Origin: Arthrobacter sp. OY3WO11
GTDB taxonomy: Bacteria > Actinomycetota > Actinomycetes > Actinomycetales > Micrococcaceae
Assembly (NCBI RefSeq): GCF_001641125.1
Contig: NZ_LWLP01000002.1
Coordinates: forward strand, 62,001 to 126,000
Direction: 5' to 3'
Length of the DNA stretch: 64,000 nucleotides
Below the pieces are notes generated by a model that did no database searches, was not told where the DNA came from, and saw only the letters and a program-made list of their open reading frames with translations. Positions 36,045-45,110 of this stretch are shown here, one piece after another. How positions within the stretch are numbered: position 1 is the stretch's first letter; each line of letters starts with the position of its first letter. Position numbers and translations under genes: made by a program.

Positions 36045-37519
36045 GCGCCGTCACCGCAGCCGCAGCCGCAGTAATTACGAGGAGCTTTACCGTGTCTGAC
36101 ACCGTCTCCGGTCCGTTGACCGCTGATTCCCTGGCGGGGGCGGCCTACATTGTCGCGGGCCTGCTGTTCATCCTCAGCCTCGCCGGCCTGAGCAAGCACG
36201 AGAAAGCCCGTGCCGGGGTCATCTACGGCATCACCGGGATGGTCATCGCCCTGGCCGCGACGATCTGGCTGACCCTGCAGGACGCCTGGGGTACCGGCCA
36301 CGCTCTGACCGGGCTGGTGCTGCTCGTGGCCGCGGTGCTGGTTGGCGGAGCCATTGGTCTCTGGCGCGCCCGGGTCGTGGAGATGACCGGGATGCCCGAA
36401 CTCATTGCCCTGCTGCACAGCTTCGTGGGCCTCGCCGCGGTCCTGGTCGGCTGGAACGGGCACCTCGAAGCCCCGGACCTTTCCCCGGATCTGACAGCGG
36501 TCCACCATGCCGAGGTGTTCATCGGCGTGTTCATCGGCGCGGTGACCTTCACCGGCTCGATCGTGGCGTTCCTGAAACTTTCCGCCCGGATGAAGTCCTC
36601 ACCGCTGATGCTGCCCGGCAAAAACGGCATCAACCTCGGCGCCCTGGCCGCGTTCATGGCCCTGACCGTCTGGTACGTCAACGACTCCCAGCTCTGGCTC
36701 CTGATCGTTGTCACTGCCCTGGCCCTGGGCCTGGGCTGGCACCTGGTGGCCTCCATCGGCGGCGGCGACATGCCGGTCGTCGTGTCCATGCTCAACAGCT
36801 ACTCCGGCTGGGCCGCCGCCGCCGCGGGCTTCCTGCTGAACAATGACCTCCTGATCATCACCGGCGCCTTGGTGGGCTCCTCGGGTGCGTACCTGTCCTA
36901 CATCATGTGCAAGGCCATGAACCGGTCCTTCATCTCCGTGATCGCCGGCGGGTTCGGGATCGCAGCCCCGGCCGCTAAGGGTGACGCGGACCAGGGCGAA
37001 CACAAAGAGATCACCGCCCAGGAAACTGCCAACATGCTGATCAACGCCTCCACCGTTGTCATCACCCCCGGCTACGGCATGGCAGTGGCCCAGGCCCAGT
37101 ACCCCGTCGCTGAACTCGCCAACCAGCTCCGCGAACGCGGCGTCGACGTGAAGTTCGGCATCCACCCCGTCGCCGGCCGCCTGCCCGGGCACATGAACGT
37201 GCTCCTCGCCGAAGCGAAAGTCCCCTACGACATCGTCTTGGAAATGGATGAGATCAACGACGACCTCGACGGAACCTCCGTGGTCCTCGTGATCGGCGCG
37301 AACGACACCGTCAACCCAGCCGCCGCCGAGGACCCGTCCAGCCCCATCGCCGGCATGCCTGTCCTCCGCGTCTGGGAAGCAGACAACGTCGTCGTGTTCA
37401 AACGGTCCATGGCCGCGGGCTACGCCGGCGTCCAGAACCCGCTATTCTACCGCGAGAACTCCCAAATGCTCTTCGGCGACGCCAAGCAACGCGTCGAAGA
37501 CATCCTCAAAGCCTTCTGA
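36041..37519 (+). CDS. pntB: NAD(P) transhydrogenase subunit beta
   Basis: A 492-aa PntB: nine or so membrane helices in the first ~290 residues, then the NADP(H)-binding domain III (GYGMAVAQAQYPVAELANQL, KFGIHPVAGRLPGHMNVLLAEA, VLVIGANDTVNPAA and FKRSMAAGYAGVQNPLFY). The ATG overlaps the pntA stop by four bases; a second possible start lies about 17 codons further. The last gene of this operon. Confidence 0.95.
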   Translation: MSAVTAAAAAVITRSFTVSDTVSGPLTADSLAGAAYIVAGLLFILSLAGLSKHEKARAGVIYGITGMVIALAATIWLTLQDAWGTGHALTGLVLLVAAVLVGGAIGLWRARVVEMTGMPELIALLHSFVGLAAVLVGWNGHLEAPDLSPDLTAVHHAEVFIGVFIGAVTFTGSIVAFLKLSARMKSSPLMLPGKNGINLGALAAFMALTVWYVNDSQLWLLIVVTALALGLGWHLVASIGGGDMPVVVSMLNSYSGWAAAAAGFLLNNDLLIITGALVGSSGAYLSYIMCKAMNRSFISVIAGGFGIAAPAAKGDADQGEHKEITAQETANMLINASTVVITPGYGMAVAQAQYPVAELANQLRERGVDVKFGIHPVAGRLPGHMNVLLAEAKVPYDIVLEMDEINDDLDGTSVVLVIGANDTVNPAAAEDPSSPIAGMPVLRVWEADNVVVFKRSMAAGYAGVQNPLFYRENSQMLFGDAKQRVEDILKAF

Positions 37520-38116
37520 CGATTAGTACCTTTTGAGTTCCCCCGTCGCCCACTGATGGAGATGATAAGAGGTAATGCCCAGACACCATGTTCCCGTCAA
37601 CGGCCCTATCCGAAACAGTTTCCAGTCCGCTGAACCGCACCAGCCTCCTGGTGAAGAGGACGCACCTGCACTCTTGAAGAAATCCAACATTGATGACCTT
37701 GTAGAGTCCCCTTGGATAGGGCTTCATTACCGGCATGAGTTCTTGCTCCACTACAAGCACGAGCTATTGGAGTTGCATCATAGGAACTGAATGTCCGGGC
37801 TGAACCACGTCGAAGTATTGATTCAGCCCTTCAAAGTCCCGCATTTGTTATGTCCGCGTCCTGATGTCTGCCCACCTTCCGCTGGGGCGAAGGTAAATGC
37901 CGGCGGAAGGGGGCATTCCTAGGAACGAATGCAATGCTGGGTCAACCGAGTGTCAGCCGTGAAGACAAGAAGACGGTGAACCACGGGCAGCCCGGCACCC
38001 TCATCTCCCATGCGGCCCCGTCGTGCCGAATGCTGAAAGACTCCGTACAAGTGCGGCTTGCGCTAGCCGATAGCCGCACCAGCCCAAAGCCAGTAAATCA
38101 GAGCTGAGGAAGACAA
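37520..38116. other. 597-base intergenic stretch
   Basis: Contains one doubtful small frame (37575-37790) and otherwise nothing recognisable. It marks the boundary between the metabolic genes and the nuclease-rich region. Confidence 0.35.
37575..37790 (+). CDS. Doubtful 71-aa ORF
   Basis: ATG at 37575 preceded by AAGAGG. The protein is hydrophilic and His-rich near its C terminus (HYRHEFLLHYKHELLELHHRN). No family recognised, and a minus-strand frame overlaps it; it may not be a gene. Confidence 0.22.
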   Translation: MPRHHVPVNGPIRNSFQSAEPHQPPGEEDAPALLKKSNIDDLVESPWIGLHYRHEFLLHYKHELLELHHRN

Positions 38117-38398
38117 ATGTCCCTTTATCCCCACCGTTCAGCCACCATCCCCCTCCCAGGCAACGAGACGATCCGCGGAACCCGGACGTTGCCGAATTTT
38201 CTTGCAGTTACCGTCGGTGATGACCCACGAAGCCGGGACAGCAAACTCAGCGAGGCCGTTCACCGGCTGATACCTGCCGCGTTGGAACGCCGACACGGCA
38301 TTCTCGTAACGGAACGCGGAGGCGGTAACTACACCGTTGAAGTCGATCCAGCCGTGCCCTGCGGCAGAATCCACGAAAAGCGCTGCACAACGAACTAG
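38117..38398 (+). CDS. Small hypothetical protein, 93 aa
   Basis: ATG at 38117 preceded by GAGGAAG with good spacing. The protein (NFLAVTVGDDPRSRDSKLSE, then AVHRLIPAALERRHGILVT and NYTVEVDPAVPCGRIHE) is soluble and evenly composed, as a real protein would be. No family recognised. It stands alone between pntB and the inverted repeat at 38665-38725. Confidence 0.5.
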   Translation: MSLYPHRSATIPLPGNETIRGTRTLPNFLAVTVGDDPRSRDSKLSEAVHRLIPAALERRHGILVTERGGGNYTVEVDPAVPCGRIHEKRCTTN

Positions 38399-38830
38399 CC
38401 TGCGGCAACCACCGCAGCTAGTAACCACCGTTTTCCAGGACTTGCCCTAACAGACCTCGATAAACCGAATGGTTTAGACGCCGAGCCGACTGGAATCGAC
38501 ACGTCGGAGACATGGGAATCATGCTTGGAACACGGGCACGTCTCATAGGATGCTCCGATACGCGTCCCATCATGAACACGCCTGGCGTCAGTTGCAGAAT
38601 GCTGACCTTGGACACCGATACCAGGGTGACTCTTACTTCTTTTGATTTCTCTAAATCCATCAATGTGGACTACACCCCAACCTGACGTCAGAAGGGCTTT
38701 GAAAAAACGTCAGGTTGGAGTCCACTTCGCCTTTTGGGCACTCCCCCACCAGGCAGTCTAAGATTCCAGTCTGACGGAGGCTCAAGTTCCTAACAAAGGT
38801 TGCTCTACAACCCAACGCTGATAGTTGGGG
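38399..38830. other. Gene-free stretch with inverted repeat
   Basis: No recognisable gene. The notable structure is the imperfect inverted repeat at 38665-38725, described separately. Confidence 0.4.
38665..38725. repeat. Imperfect inverted repeat with nested palindrome
   Basis: The right arm (38708-38725) reads, in complement, GTGGACTCCAACCTGACG. The left arm (38665-38687) has the same sequence with five extra bases after GTGGACT. Inside the left arm is the perfect palindrome CTGACGTCAG (38682-38691). It could be a terminator for a minus-strand transcript, a protein-binding site, or a recombination scar. Confidence 0.5.
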
Positions 38831-39304
38831 CTACCTAAAGCGTCTCGGTGTGTGGCCGAAGCGCTCCTGCGCAGTTCGAGCGGACGTGCCGAGGGCGGCG
38901 CCGATAACCTCCCAGGAGTCTCCGTTCGCGCGGGCGGCGGTAACGGCGGCTTCCAACTCGGCCTCTGCCTTCGCGGCAGCCGTACGGGCAGCCGTGATCC
39001 GGCGGAAGTCCAGGGCGTCCCTGTCAGTGTGAGGCGCCGGGCTCAGGCGAAGGAGCGTACCATCCACCCGCAGCGGCGCGGCTAGGTGATCGATGTGCAG
39101 GACGTAACCTTCTTCTTCGGGCCCGCGCTGTACGTAGACGGTGAGGACGGTCTTTCCCTCGCCGTCCTCAAAGTCCACTTTCCCATAGCTCTCACTCGGG
39201 CCAACAGGCCATGGACGCGGCCTCAACCGCCCCGAAGCTTCGTACTGCGCCAGCTCACTCTCCCCGACCCTATTCTCGGGAGCTTGTGCTTCGCGTGGGG
39301 TCAT
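38831..39304 (-). CDS. Hypothetical protein with C-terminal helix-turn-helix
   Basis: A 157-aa protein. The first ~90 residues form a beta-rich domain (KVDFEDGEGKTVLTVYVQRG, GYVLHIDHLAAPLRVDGT); a helical, Ala-rich region follows, and the end, GDSWEVIGAALGTSARTAQERFG, is a sigma-factor-like or resolvase-like helix-turn-helix found in many small actinobacterial proteins. A ribosome-site-like GGAGAA lies upstream of the ATG at 39304. Probably DNA-binding; target unknown. Confidence 0.6.
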   Translation of the reverse strand: MTPREAQAPENRVGESELAQYEASGRLRPRPWPVGPSESYGKVDFEDGEGKTVLTVYVQRGPEEEGYVLHIDHLAAPLRVDGTLLRLSPAPHTDRDALDFRRITAARTAAAKAEAELEAAVTAARANGDSWEVIGAALGTSARTAQERFGHTPRRFR

Positions 39305-39967
39305 CCTGACCGTTCTCCTTCAAGTTGTTTTACCACTGCACCCCGACGCTTTCGCAGCGGCATTCGGGCGAGCGCTCTAGTACAGATACCAGTACAAGCC
39401 ACTACCGGTTGAAGCGCACGAGTACTTGGTACTCGATCCTCCCCGCCCGAGGCACAGTCCGGGACCTAGTCGACGAGGATATGGTCACAGGCGCATCTAC
39501 GCTGGAGTCCTCCAGCGCCGAGTCAGCTGATGTAGACGTCCGGGAGAACTTTGGAGACGCTGTTACTGGCGTGTGTCACCGATAAATGGCCCGGGAACTG
39601 TCGCCGAACACGATCCGCAATGGGCCGGAGCCTGATGGATGCCGAAACCGAGCGGGATGATGCCGTGGCGCCGTCCGGGCCGACGTCTCTTGGACAGAGT
39701 CGGAAGGGCGCTTGGCATCAGCCGACAGATGACCCGAGAATGGCACTCGCTTCGAACCGCCTCCGGAACAAAGAGAATATTCCACGAACGGGTTGAACAG
39801 GTTGCCCGAAAAATTGCCCGATCGGGCGAGTCAACTATGGCGCTGGCAGACCAAGGGATTCGACCATCCGTTGCCGGGGGCGTATACCAGCTCGTTCTGC
39901 TCAACGAGCTTGGGAGATACAACACGCCCGACAGACCGGACGCGCTCCGGGTTTCCATGCCTCTCCC
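39305..39967. other. 663-base stretch with frames on both strands, nothing recognised
   Basis: Open frames overlap on both strands. One plus-strand frame from 39639 contains DRVGRALGISRQMTREWHSL, which looks like a helix-turn-helix, and could be a relic of a regulator; its continuation runs antisense through the HNH gene and is not credible as a protein. No gene is called. Confidence 0.35.
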
Positions 39968-41062
39968 TCAGAAAAGGGTGAGCTGTCCTTCGGAGACATC
40001 CCGCCAGTGCGCCGGCCGGTCACGTGCCACCCAGGCGCACTCGATGGAGCAGAACTTCCGACCCTTCGCTCCTTTCCCTCCCGGCAGCGTGAAGGTCTTC
40101 GCGCAGAGCGGGTTCAGGCAAACCTTGTCGACCGTTGTGCTAGTGCGCGATTTGAACACGCACTCCTGCGAGCAGTACTTACGCGTCCGAGCCACGTGGG
40201 CTCTGATCAAATCCGTCTTTCCGCACTGCGGACAGGTCCAATGGACCCGCGGCTGGCGCTCGGTAACCTCGTCGCGGGCGCTGCCTTCACGTGGTGAGGG
40301 ATGCTGGAAGTTGGCCCGAAGCGACTCGGCCGGCAACGGCCAGGCGCCTCGTTTCGTCGTGTTGCACCTCTTGCAGATGGGGCGAAGGTTGGACAGGCAG
40401 TGGGACCCGCCCTTGGAGATGGGTTTGACGTGATCCTGTTCGGTGGCGTCGGCGATTCCGCACATCCAGCAGCGTCCGCCCCAGAGTGCGAACCGTGCTG
40501 CTTTCTGGGCTGGCGTGAAGTCGATCATGATCCCACCGGGCGCCGCCTGGTACTGGTAGCGGCGCCGCTGATAAGCGCCCTTGTTTTCCTCGTAGTAGGC
40601 CCGACTGCAGTCCTTGCAGTCGTGGGAAAGCCCGTTGCGGTGCTTGCGTTCCTTGGTAAACCGCTCGGCCGGCAGAATGTGTTTACACCTGCGGCAGACC
40701 GCGAAAAGCTCACCGGTCTCGCGGGCGAGCTCCTCCAGTTGGGAGGTCAGCGCACACCGGTCCGAACAATGAGTGTCCCCCGCCATTCTGCGTTCTTCCG
40801 GCCGGATTTTCGAGCAAACCGCGCAGCCCCACTCTGCGAACATGCACTTGCGGCTGCAGAAGTGGCGGTCCGCTGCTTCGCTGGCTTTCCTGCTGAAAAC
40901 CATTCCGCAGTGTTTGCAGGTGACGTCCCGGCGGCCGGATGCGGACCGACAGGCAACCGAGCAGAACCGCGCCTTCTTCTGCCGCGCCACGGTCTGGCGC
41001 CCCTTCATGGTGAACTGCTCGTTGCAGTGCTCACATGCCTTGTAGATGTATGTGTGCGCCAT
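39968..41062 (-). CDS. HNH endonuclease with multiple zinc-knuckle motifs
   Basis: A 364-aa protein starting at 41062 (MAHTYIYKACEHC) behind a G-rich ribosome site. The HNH nuclease core is CWMCGIADATEQDHVKPIS plus KGGSHCLSNLRPICKRCN near residue 205-250, with the DH...N...H pattern and two structural CxxC pairs. Around it are at least five further cysteine pairs of the type CEHC...FCSVAC, CKHC...FCSRKC, CPQC...YCSQEC and FCSIEC, so the protein is largely a string of treble-clef or zinc-ribbon modules. It is read in the same direction as the large membrane-protein gene, 134 bases downstream of it, and may be part of the same nuclease system. Confidence 0.8.
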   Translation of the reverse strand: MAHTYIYKACEHCNEQFTMKGRQTVARQKKARFCSVACRSASGRRDVTCKHCGMVFSRKASEAADRHFCSRKCMFAEWGCAVCSKIRPEERRMAGDTHCSDRCALTSQLEELARETGELFAVCRRCKHILPAERFTKERKHRNGLSHDCKDCSRAYYEENKGAYQRRRYQYQAAPGGIMIDFTPAQKAARFALWGGRCWMCGIADATEQDHVKPISKGGSHCLSNLRPICKRCNTTKRGAWPLPAESLRANFQHPSPREGSARDEVTERQPRVHWTCPQCGKTDLIRAHVARTRKYCSQECVFKSRTSTTVDKVCLNPLCAKTFTLPGGKGAKGRKFCSIECAWVARDRPAHWRDVSEGQLTLF

Positions 41063-41196
41063 GGCCGCCCCTCCCCCTGGATTGAAAGAAACTACCACCT
41101 GTCGAATGTCTGACGGCACCCCCCCTTCACAGGAGCTGAATTCCAACGGCTGCATCCCCCGCCAGTATTACCTTTCACAATCAGCCCGGGCCTACA

Positions 41197-44100
41197 TCAC
41201 GGCTTGGCTTTGAGGGTGCTTCTCAGCTCAGGGTGGATAAGTTCGAGGATTCGACGGGTTCCACTTTGAAGTTCTGCTTCGCACTCATCAAGGTCCTCGG
41301 AATCCAGGACACCTGAAAGCTCAAGCTTTGCCGTATAGCCTATTGCAAGCCCGGCCCTGTCAATCGCTTCCTGTAGCCCTCCCAGCACCGTATCTCGCAC
41401 CCGGATCTGGAAACGGGCGAATTGAATCGCCCGCCAGGCCTTCTCTGGGTCAAGCATCCCCTCGGAGAAGGTGTTACGCCCTGCCCAGCCGATGGTTCTG
41501 GTTCGCATCAGCACGTGATCGTTGATCAGCTCACCATGTGCTTTGTAGTCGAATCCGGAATTGCGTCCGTGCTCCCCCGTAAGGAAATCAGTTGCCACGC
41601 TTATTTGACTGCTGACCTCCCGCAGCAGGGAAATCATTCTCGATGAACGTCTTGCCCAGGGAGACGGAAGCGATACAACTACAAGATTCCTCGAATCAAG
41701 CGGCGCTGTAGACCTTTGCGCTGGTTCATCTAGAACTTCTGAATCGATGGCATAGGCCTGGCGATACTTCCCAAATATTTTGGAGACCGAGTCTCGGGGC
41801 AAGATGTGAATTTTGAAGGCAATTGGCTTACCGTCTTCTACACCGTCCTTGTAGAAGTATTCGATTTCCAAGTAGAGCTTTCCTCCGACGATGTCGAACG
41901 TTGCAGGAACGAGGAATTCACGGAAGGCTTCGGCCAGCCTTGCGTGCCCATAAAGATGGGCCGGTAACGCGTTGACGACAAGTTCATGGACCGCAGGGTT
42001 CGCGGGTACTAGGGCTAATTGGAAGCCCTCATCAAATCCCCGCCCATACGGCACCGACTTTGCCACATCTTCAAGAAACCAGTTCACATACATGCCCTCC
42101 TTGGGCACTGATCGTCGCCCAATAAGTCGTGATCCGGAGACTGCATCAATGGGTGCCCCGCGGGGTGGCCGTGCACTTGTTAGGCCTTCGAAAAAATCAT
42201 CCCCGTACATTGGACTGTCCTGGTTCCGGTTCTGAGCGCCGAGTGCTCTCCGAGCGATACCGACCGATTTGCTTTTGTAGTGATCAACCCTGTGCCCGAT
42301 GTCGGTTCCTTCAGGTAGGTGGCCAACTAGATACTCGGCGATAAAAAGGGTGTGAAGATCGTCGTGTATCCCGTAGGCAGATGGAACCAGGGCAGAGACG
42401 ATCGGGCTTGGATGCGGCGGTTTACGCTTTCCAGCAAAGTTGTCCCAGCCATCCTTTCGGATCCCCCGCTGCTCGAACAGATCGTTCAAGACCGTTGATC
42501 TCCGGCTTCGCTCTAGTCCTCCGGCTGTCATAGCGAACGATTCGTCAATAAGGCTGGCCGCGGCCATGAGCATCTCGGGGGCCTGCTCGTTAGTGGCAAA
42601 GAGGTTATCCCAGCCTTGCTTGATAACCGGCCATATTCCTCTGCCATCAACCTCCTGCATCAGCAGTGCATAACCAGAGAGTTCCATGCACCCGATAAGT
42701 GGTTCAGCGGAGTAGGTAACTCGAGACTGTGTATTTAGATTCTTTAAGTCCGATATCAGTCGTCTACGGGCATGCTCCATCTCGAAGAAGCATGCCTCAT
42801 AAAGGGCAATGGCAGCCTCATCTTGACCCTCAAGTATCGCGTCGAAGGCGCCATTGAAGACGAATTGGTACGCCTGGCCGTAGAGGTCGGGCTCCTGCGA
42901 ATCGAATTGATTACGGCGAAGGGCAGGTATCGCTATGGCTAGTTCTCGCAGTATGCGGCGGCGGTCCGAGGCAGGGTCAAGGGAATTCACCGTTTGCTCA
43001 GGCCACTGTTCGTTATCGGTATTGAGGTTCCGGTAGCTCGCCAGCTTTTGCTCTGCCGCTCGGACTGCTCCTCGATGAACCTCGATTTTGTGGAGCAGCT
43101 CCAGTGAAGCCATTCCGACTACAGCAGCAAGGTCTTCGCGGCCTTCAGAGCGAAATTGCGCCAGCCGGTCGAAGGTCCGCGAATGAACCGCGTCGAGCAA
43201 GGCGGTCTCAGTTTGCAGCAGTGCTTCCGTCATGCTTCGGGCTGCGTAATGGCTTGTCCACCAACCCGGAGTTACGACGCGACCTTCTACGCGTTTCTCG
43301 CGTGCAATAGCAGCAGCGAACTGTTCAAGTAGGTGGCGAGTGGCCGTTGGGAGTTGTCCCTTGTAAAGGGCAGAAGGATCATCAAGCGCCAAGCTCCACT
43401 CATGAGGCAGGTCGCGCTGCTGCAGAGCTTCGGCCGCGTGGACGAGGCCAAGCCACATGTGAATTAGCGGAAGCACCAAGCGCTCAGCAGCTGCCATCTG
43501 GTTAAGCTTGACTGTCGATCCCGAGATGGCATCGCCGCCGGCCTCCTGCGAAGTAGCGATGCTAGCCACAGCTTTGCTCCAAGCGACTTCGACAGCCAAG
43601 GCCTCCTCGACTTGCAACCGAGCAGTTAGGTTTACGACAAGGGAAAGAACGGAGTCAGCCGTGGCAAGGGCATCCGCTCCACCTCTGGCACGGAAAGCAG
43701 CCCCCAGCGTAACCTGCAATAACTCCGCAATCTTTTTCTCGAGCCATAGATAATCGGGCTCAGTTTCAGGATCAAACCCGGTGGAAGTCCGGATAGCTAT
43801 ATCAAGTCTGGTGGGATCCATAGTGAGCCAGTTGTGATGCTTAGGCACTTGATTCCACCACTTGCTGTCAGTAGGAATGGCATCCTTATTCACGGAGTAC
43901 GCGGTCAGGATTGCTAGCAGTTGCTGTGTTATGGCCAAGGGTGCTCGAGCGTCTCGGAGGGTGGAACCTTCGATTAGGTGCACGATGTCCACATATGTTG
44001 CCAGGCTCGTCTTTGCCTCGTACTGGGCACGGGTCTGGCGGACGTCATTGCCCCGTGATTTGGGGTCAGAAGCGGTACGCATCGCGTGCAGTAACTGACC

Positions 44101-44751
44101 AGATAGAGCACGACTGAGAAGTGAGGGATCGAAAAAGCCAAACAGCCGCTGACCAAGAATCATCAGCCACACGGACGTCATGACGGCCAACGCAGCCATG
44201 CCGAGTAGCGTCAATCCCGTGGCGTTGTAGCCGAGCGCACGCATCACCAGGAGGACAAGCCCGCCAGCGAGGGTGAGTACGAGGGAGCGTATATAGATTT
44301 CGCCATTTCGCTCCCTGACGAAGAGATCTCGTACTTCGCCAGAGACGTCCCGATAGATGGTCGAGGCCACAACGCCGACCGTTGCATAGTAGAGGCCAAG
44401 CAGAGTAGCGGCAATCGCAACGCCGGCCCCTACGAACGCCGATACGTTTCCGTCGCTCGATGAATCAAGGGCACTAAGGATTGGAAGTTTCTGATCCCCT
44501 ACGACGTTACGAACGACACTTGCAGTGACTTCGAGTAAAGCGATCCCGCCGCCTACCAGCAGGAGCGATCCTAAGCTCGATACGAAGAGATGCCGTACAG
44601 CGGTGAAAGCCTTTTTTCGATCGGCCACCCGGTGCACAAACTCCGTCCAATAAATGGCCCTTCGACGTTTTCGACCGATTCGTCGTGCCCGTCGCGACCA
44701 AAAAGCTGGAGTGTTGAAGCGCCGTGGACTTACTAGTCGGCGTATTTTCAT
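41197..44751 (-). CDS. Very large uncharacterised membrane protein, 1184 aa
   Basis: I do not recognise this family. From the ATG at 44751 the protein has a basic N terminus (KIRRLVSPRRF, RRARRIGRKRRR), then about four membrane segments in residues 50-225 (LFVSSLGSLLLVGGGIALL, FVGAGVAIAATLLGLYYA, LVLTLAGGLVLLVMRALG, LLGMAALAVMTSVWLMILG) and roughly 950 residues that look soluble and largely helical, ending in a mixed alpha/beta region. No Walker, nuclease or protease motif was found. The ATG at 44751 overlaps the TGA of the preceding DUF1016 gene (ATGA); an ATG at 44760 is possible but less well placed. The upstream partner is now split by a 9.4-kb transposon, so expression may be altered. 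The HNH gene follows. Confidence 0.75.
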   Translation of the reverse strand: MKIRRLVSPRRFNTPAFWSRRARRIGRKRRRAIYWTEFVHRVADRKKAFTAVRHLFVSSLGSLLLVGGGIALLEVTASVVRNVVGDQKLPILSALDSSSDGNVSAFVGAGVAIAATLLGLYYATVGVVASTIYRDVSGEVRDLFVRERNGEIYIRSLVLTLAGGLVLLVMRALGYNATGLTLLGMAALAVMTSVWLMILGQRLFGFFDPSLLSRALSGQLLHAMRTASDPKSRGNDVRQTRAQYEAKTSLATYVDIVHLIEGSTLRDARAPLAITQQLLAILTAYSVNKDAIPTDSKWWNQVPKHHNWLTMDPTRLDIAIRTSTGFDPETEPDYLWLEKKIAELLQVTLGAAFRARGGADALATADSVLSLVVNLTARLQVEEALAVEVAWSKAVASIATSQEAGGDAISGSTVKLNQMAAAERLVLPLIHMWLGLVHAAEALQQRDLPHEWSLALDDPSALYKGQLPTATRHLLEQFAAAIAREKRVEGRVVTPGWWTSHYAARSMTEALLQTETALLDAVHSRTFDRLAQFRSEGREDLAAVVGMASLELLHKIEVHRGAVRAAEQKLASYRNLNTDNEQWPEQTVNSLDPASDRRRILRELAIAIPALRRNQFDSQEPDLYGQAYQFVFNGAFDAILEGQDEAAIALYEACFFEMEHARRRLISDLKNLNTQSRVTYSAEPLIGCMELSGYALLMQEVDGRGIWPVIKQGWDNLFATNEQAPEMLMAAASLIDESFAMTAGGLERSRRSTVLNDLFEQRGIRKDGWDNFAGKRKPPHPSPIVSALVPSAYGIHDDLHTLFIAEYLVGHLPEGTDIGHRVDHYKSKSVGIARRALGAQNRNQDSPMYGDDFFEGLTSARPPRGAPIDAVSGSRLIGRRSVPKEGMYVNWFLEDVAKSVPYGRGFDEGFQLALVPANPAVHELVVNALPAHLYGHARLAEAFREFLVPATFDIVGGKLYLEIEYFYKDGVEDGKPIAFKIHILPRDSVSKIFGKYRQAYAIDSEVLDEPAQRSTAPLDSRNLVVVSLPSPWARRSSRMISLLREVSSQISVATDFLTGEHGRNSGFDYKAHGELINDHVLMRTRTIGWAGRNTFSEGMLDPEKAWRAIQFARFQIRVRDTVLGGLQEAIDRAGLAIGYTAKLELSGVLDSEDLDECEAELQSGTRRILELIHPELRSTLKAKP

Positions 44752-45035
44752 TCTGCCCATTCCAAGGCTGCCACAATGTGTCCTTCATCGGGGAGGGCCT
44801 GCTGTTCCTCTGCGGGGAGCTTGTCGTAGGTGTATGCAGCGATTGCCATGGGTGACGTGGAGCGTCCGAGGCTGTACCTTACGCTGCGGTCGTTTTTCGT
44901 GCCGCAGATGAGAATGCCGATGGTTTCGTTGTGGTGTTCGCGGCGGAGGACGTCGTCGACGAGGGCGACGTAGAAGTTGAGTTTGCCGGCGTATTCAGGT
45001 TGGAACTTGCCGGTCTTCAGTTCGATGACGACATA
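44748..45035 (-). pseudogene. DUF1016/YhcG nuclease, C-terminal half (split gene)
   Basis: The last 95 codons of a DUF1016-family nuclease: YVVIELKTGKFQPEYAGKL (the D/E-x-K nuclease motif ELK), NFYVALVDDVLRREHHNET, GILICGTKNDRSVRYSL and AAYTYDKLPAEEQQALP, ending at 44748. There is no start codon; the frame is interrupted just upstream at the transposon border (45041). The missing N-terminal half is at 54452-55196. Joining them gives HIEQSR followed by YVVIELK in frame, a 343-aa protein. Its stop overlaps the start of the large membrane protein. Confidence 0.9.
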
Positions 45036-45040
45036 GCCCG

Positions 45041-45053
45041 TTAACCGTACTAA
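45041..45053. repeat. Left terminal inverted repeat of the 9.4-kb element
   Basis: TTAACCGTACTAA; matches the complement of 54439-54451 at 11 of 13 positions. Confidence 0.65.
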
Positions 45054-45110
45054 TAAGGCCTGCAGCGAATTGGTATCTTAGGTCGACGCATGGACGGATG
45101 AGCCCAACGT

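Noticed and set aside
39639..40433. A 264-codon plus-strand frame starting with a helix-turn-helix-like stretch
   Set aside because: Its second half is antisense to the zinc-rich HNH gene; only the first part might be a relic, so no gene was called.
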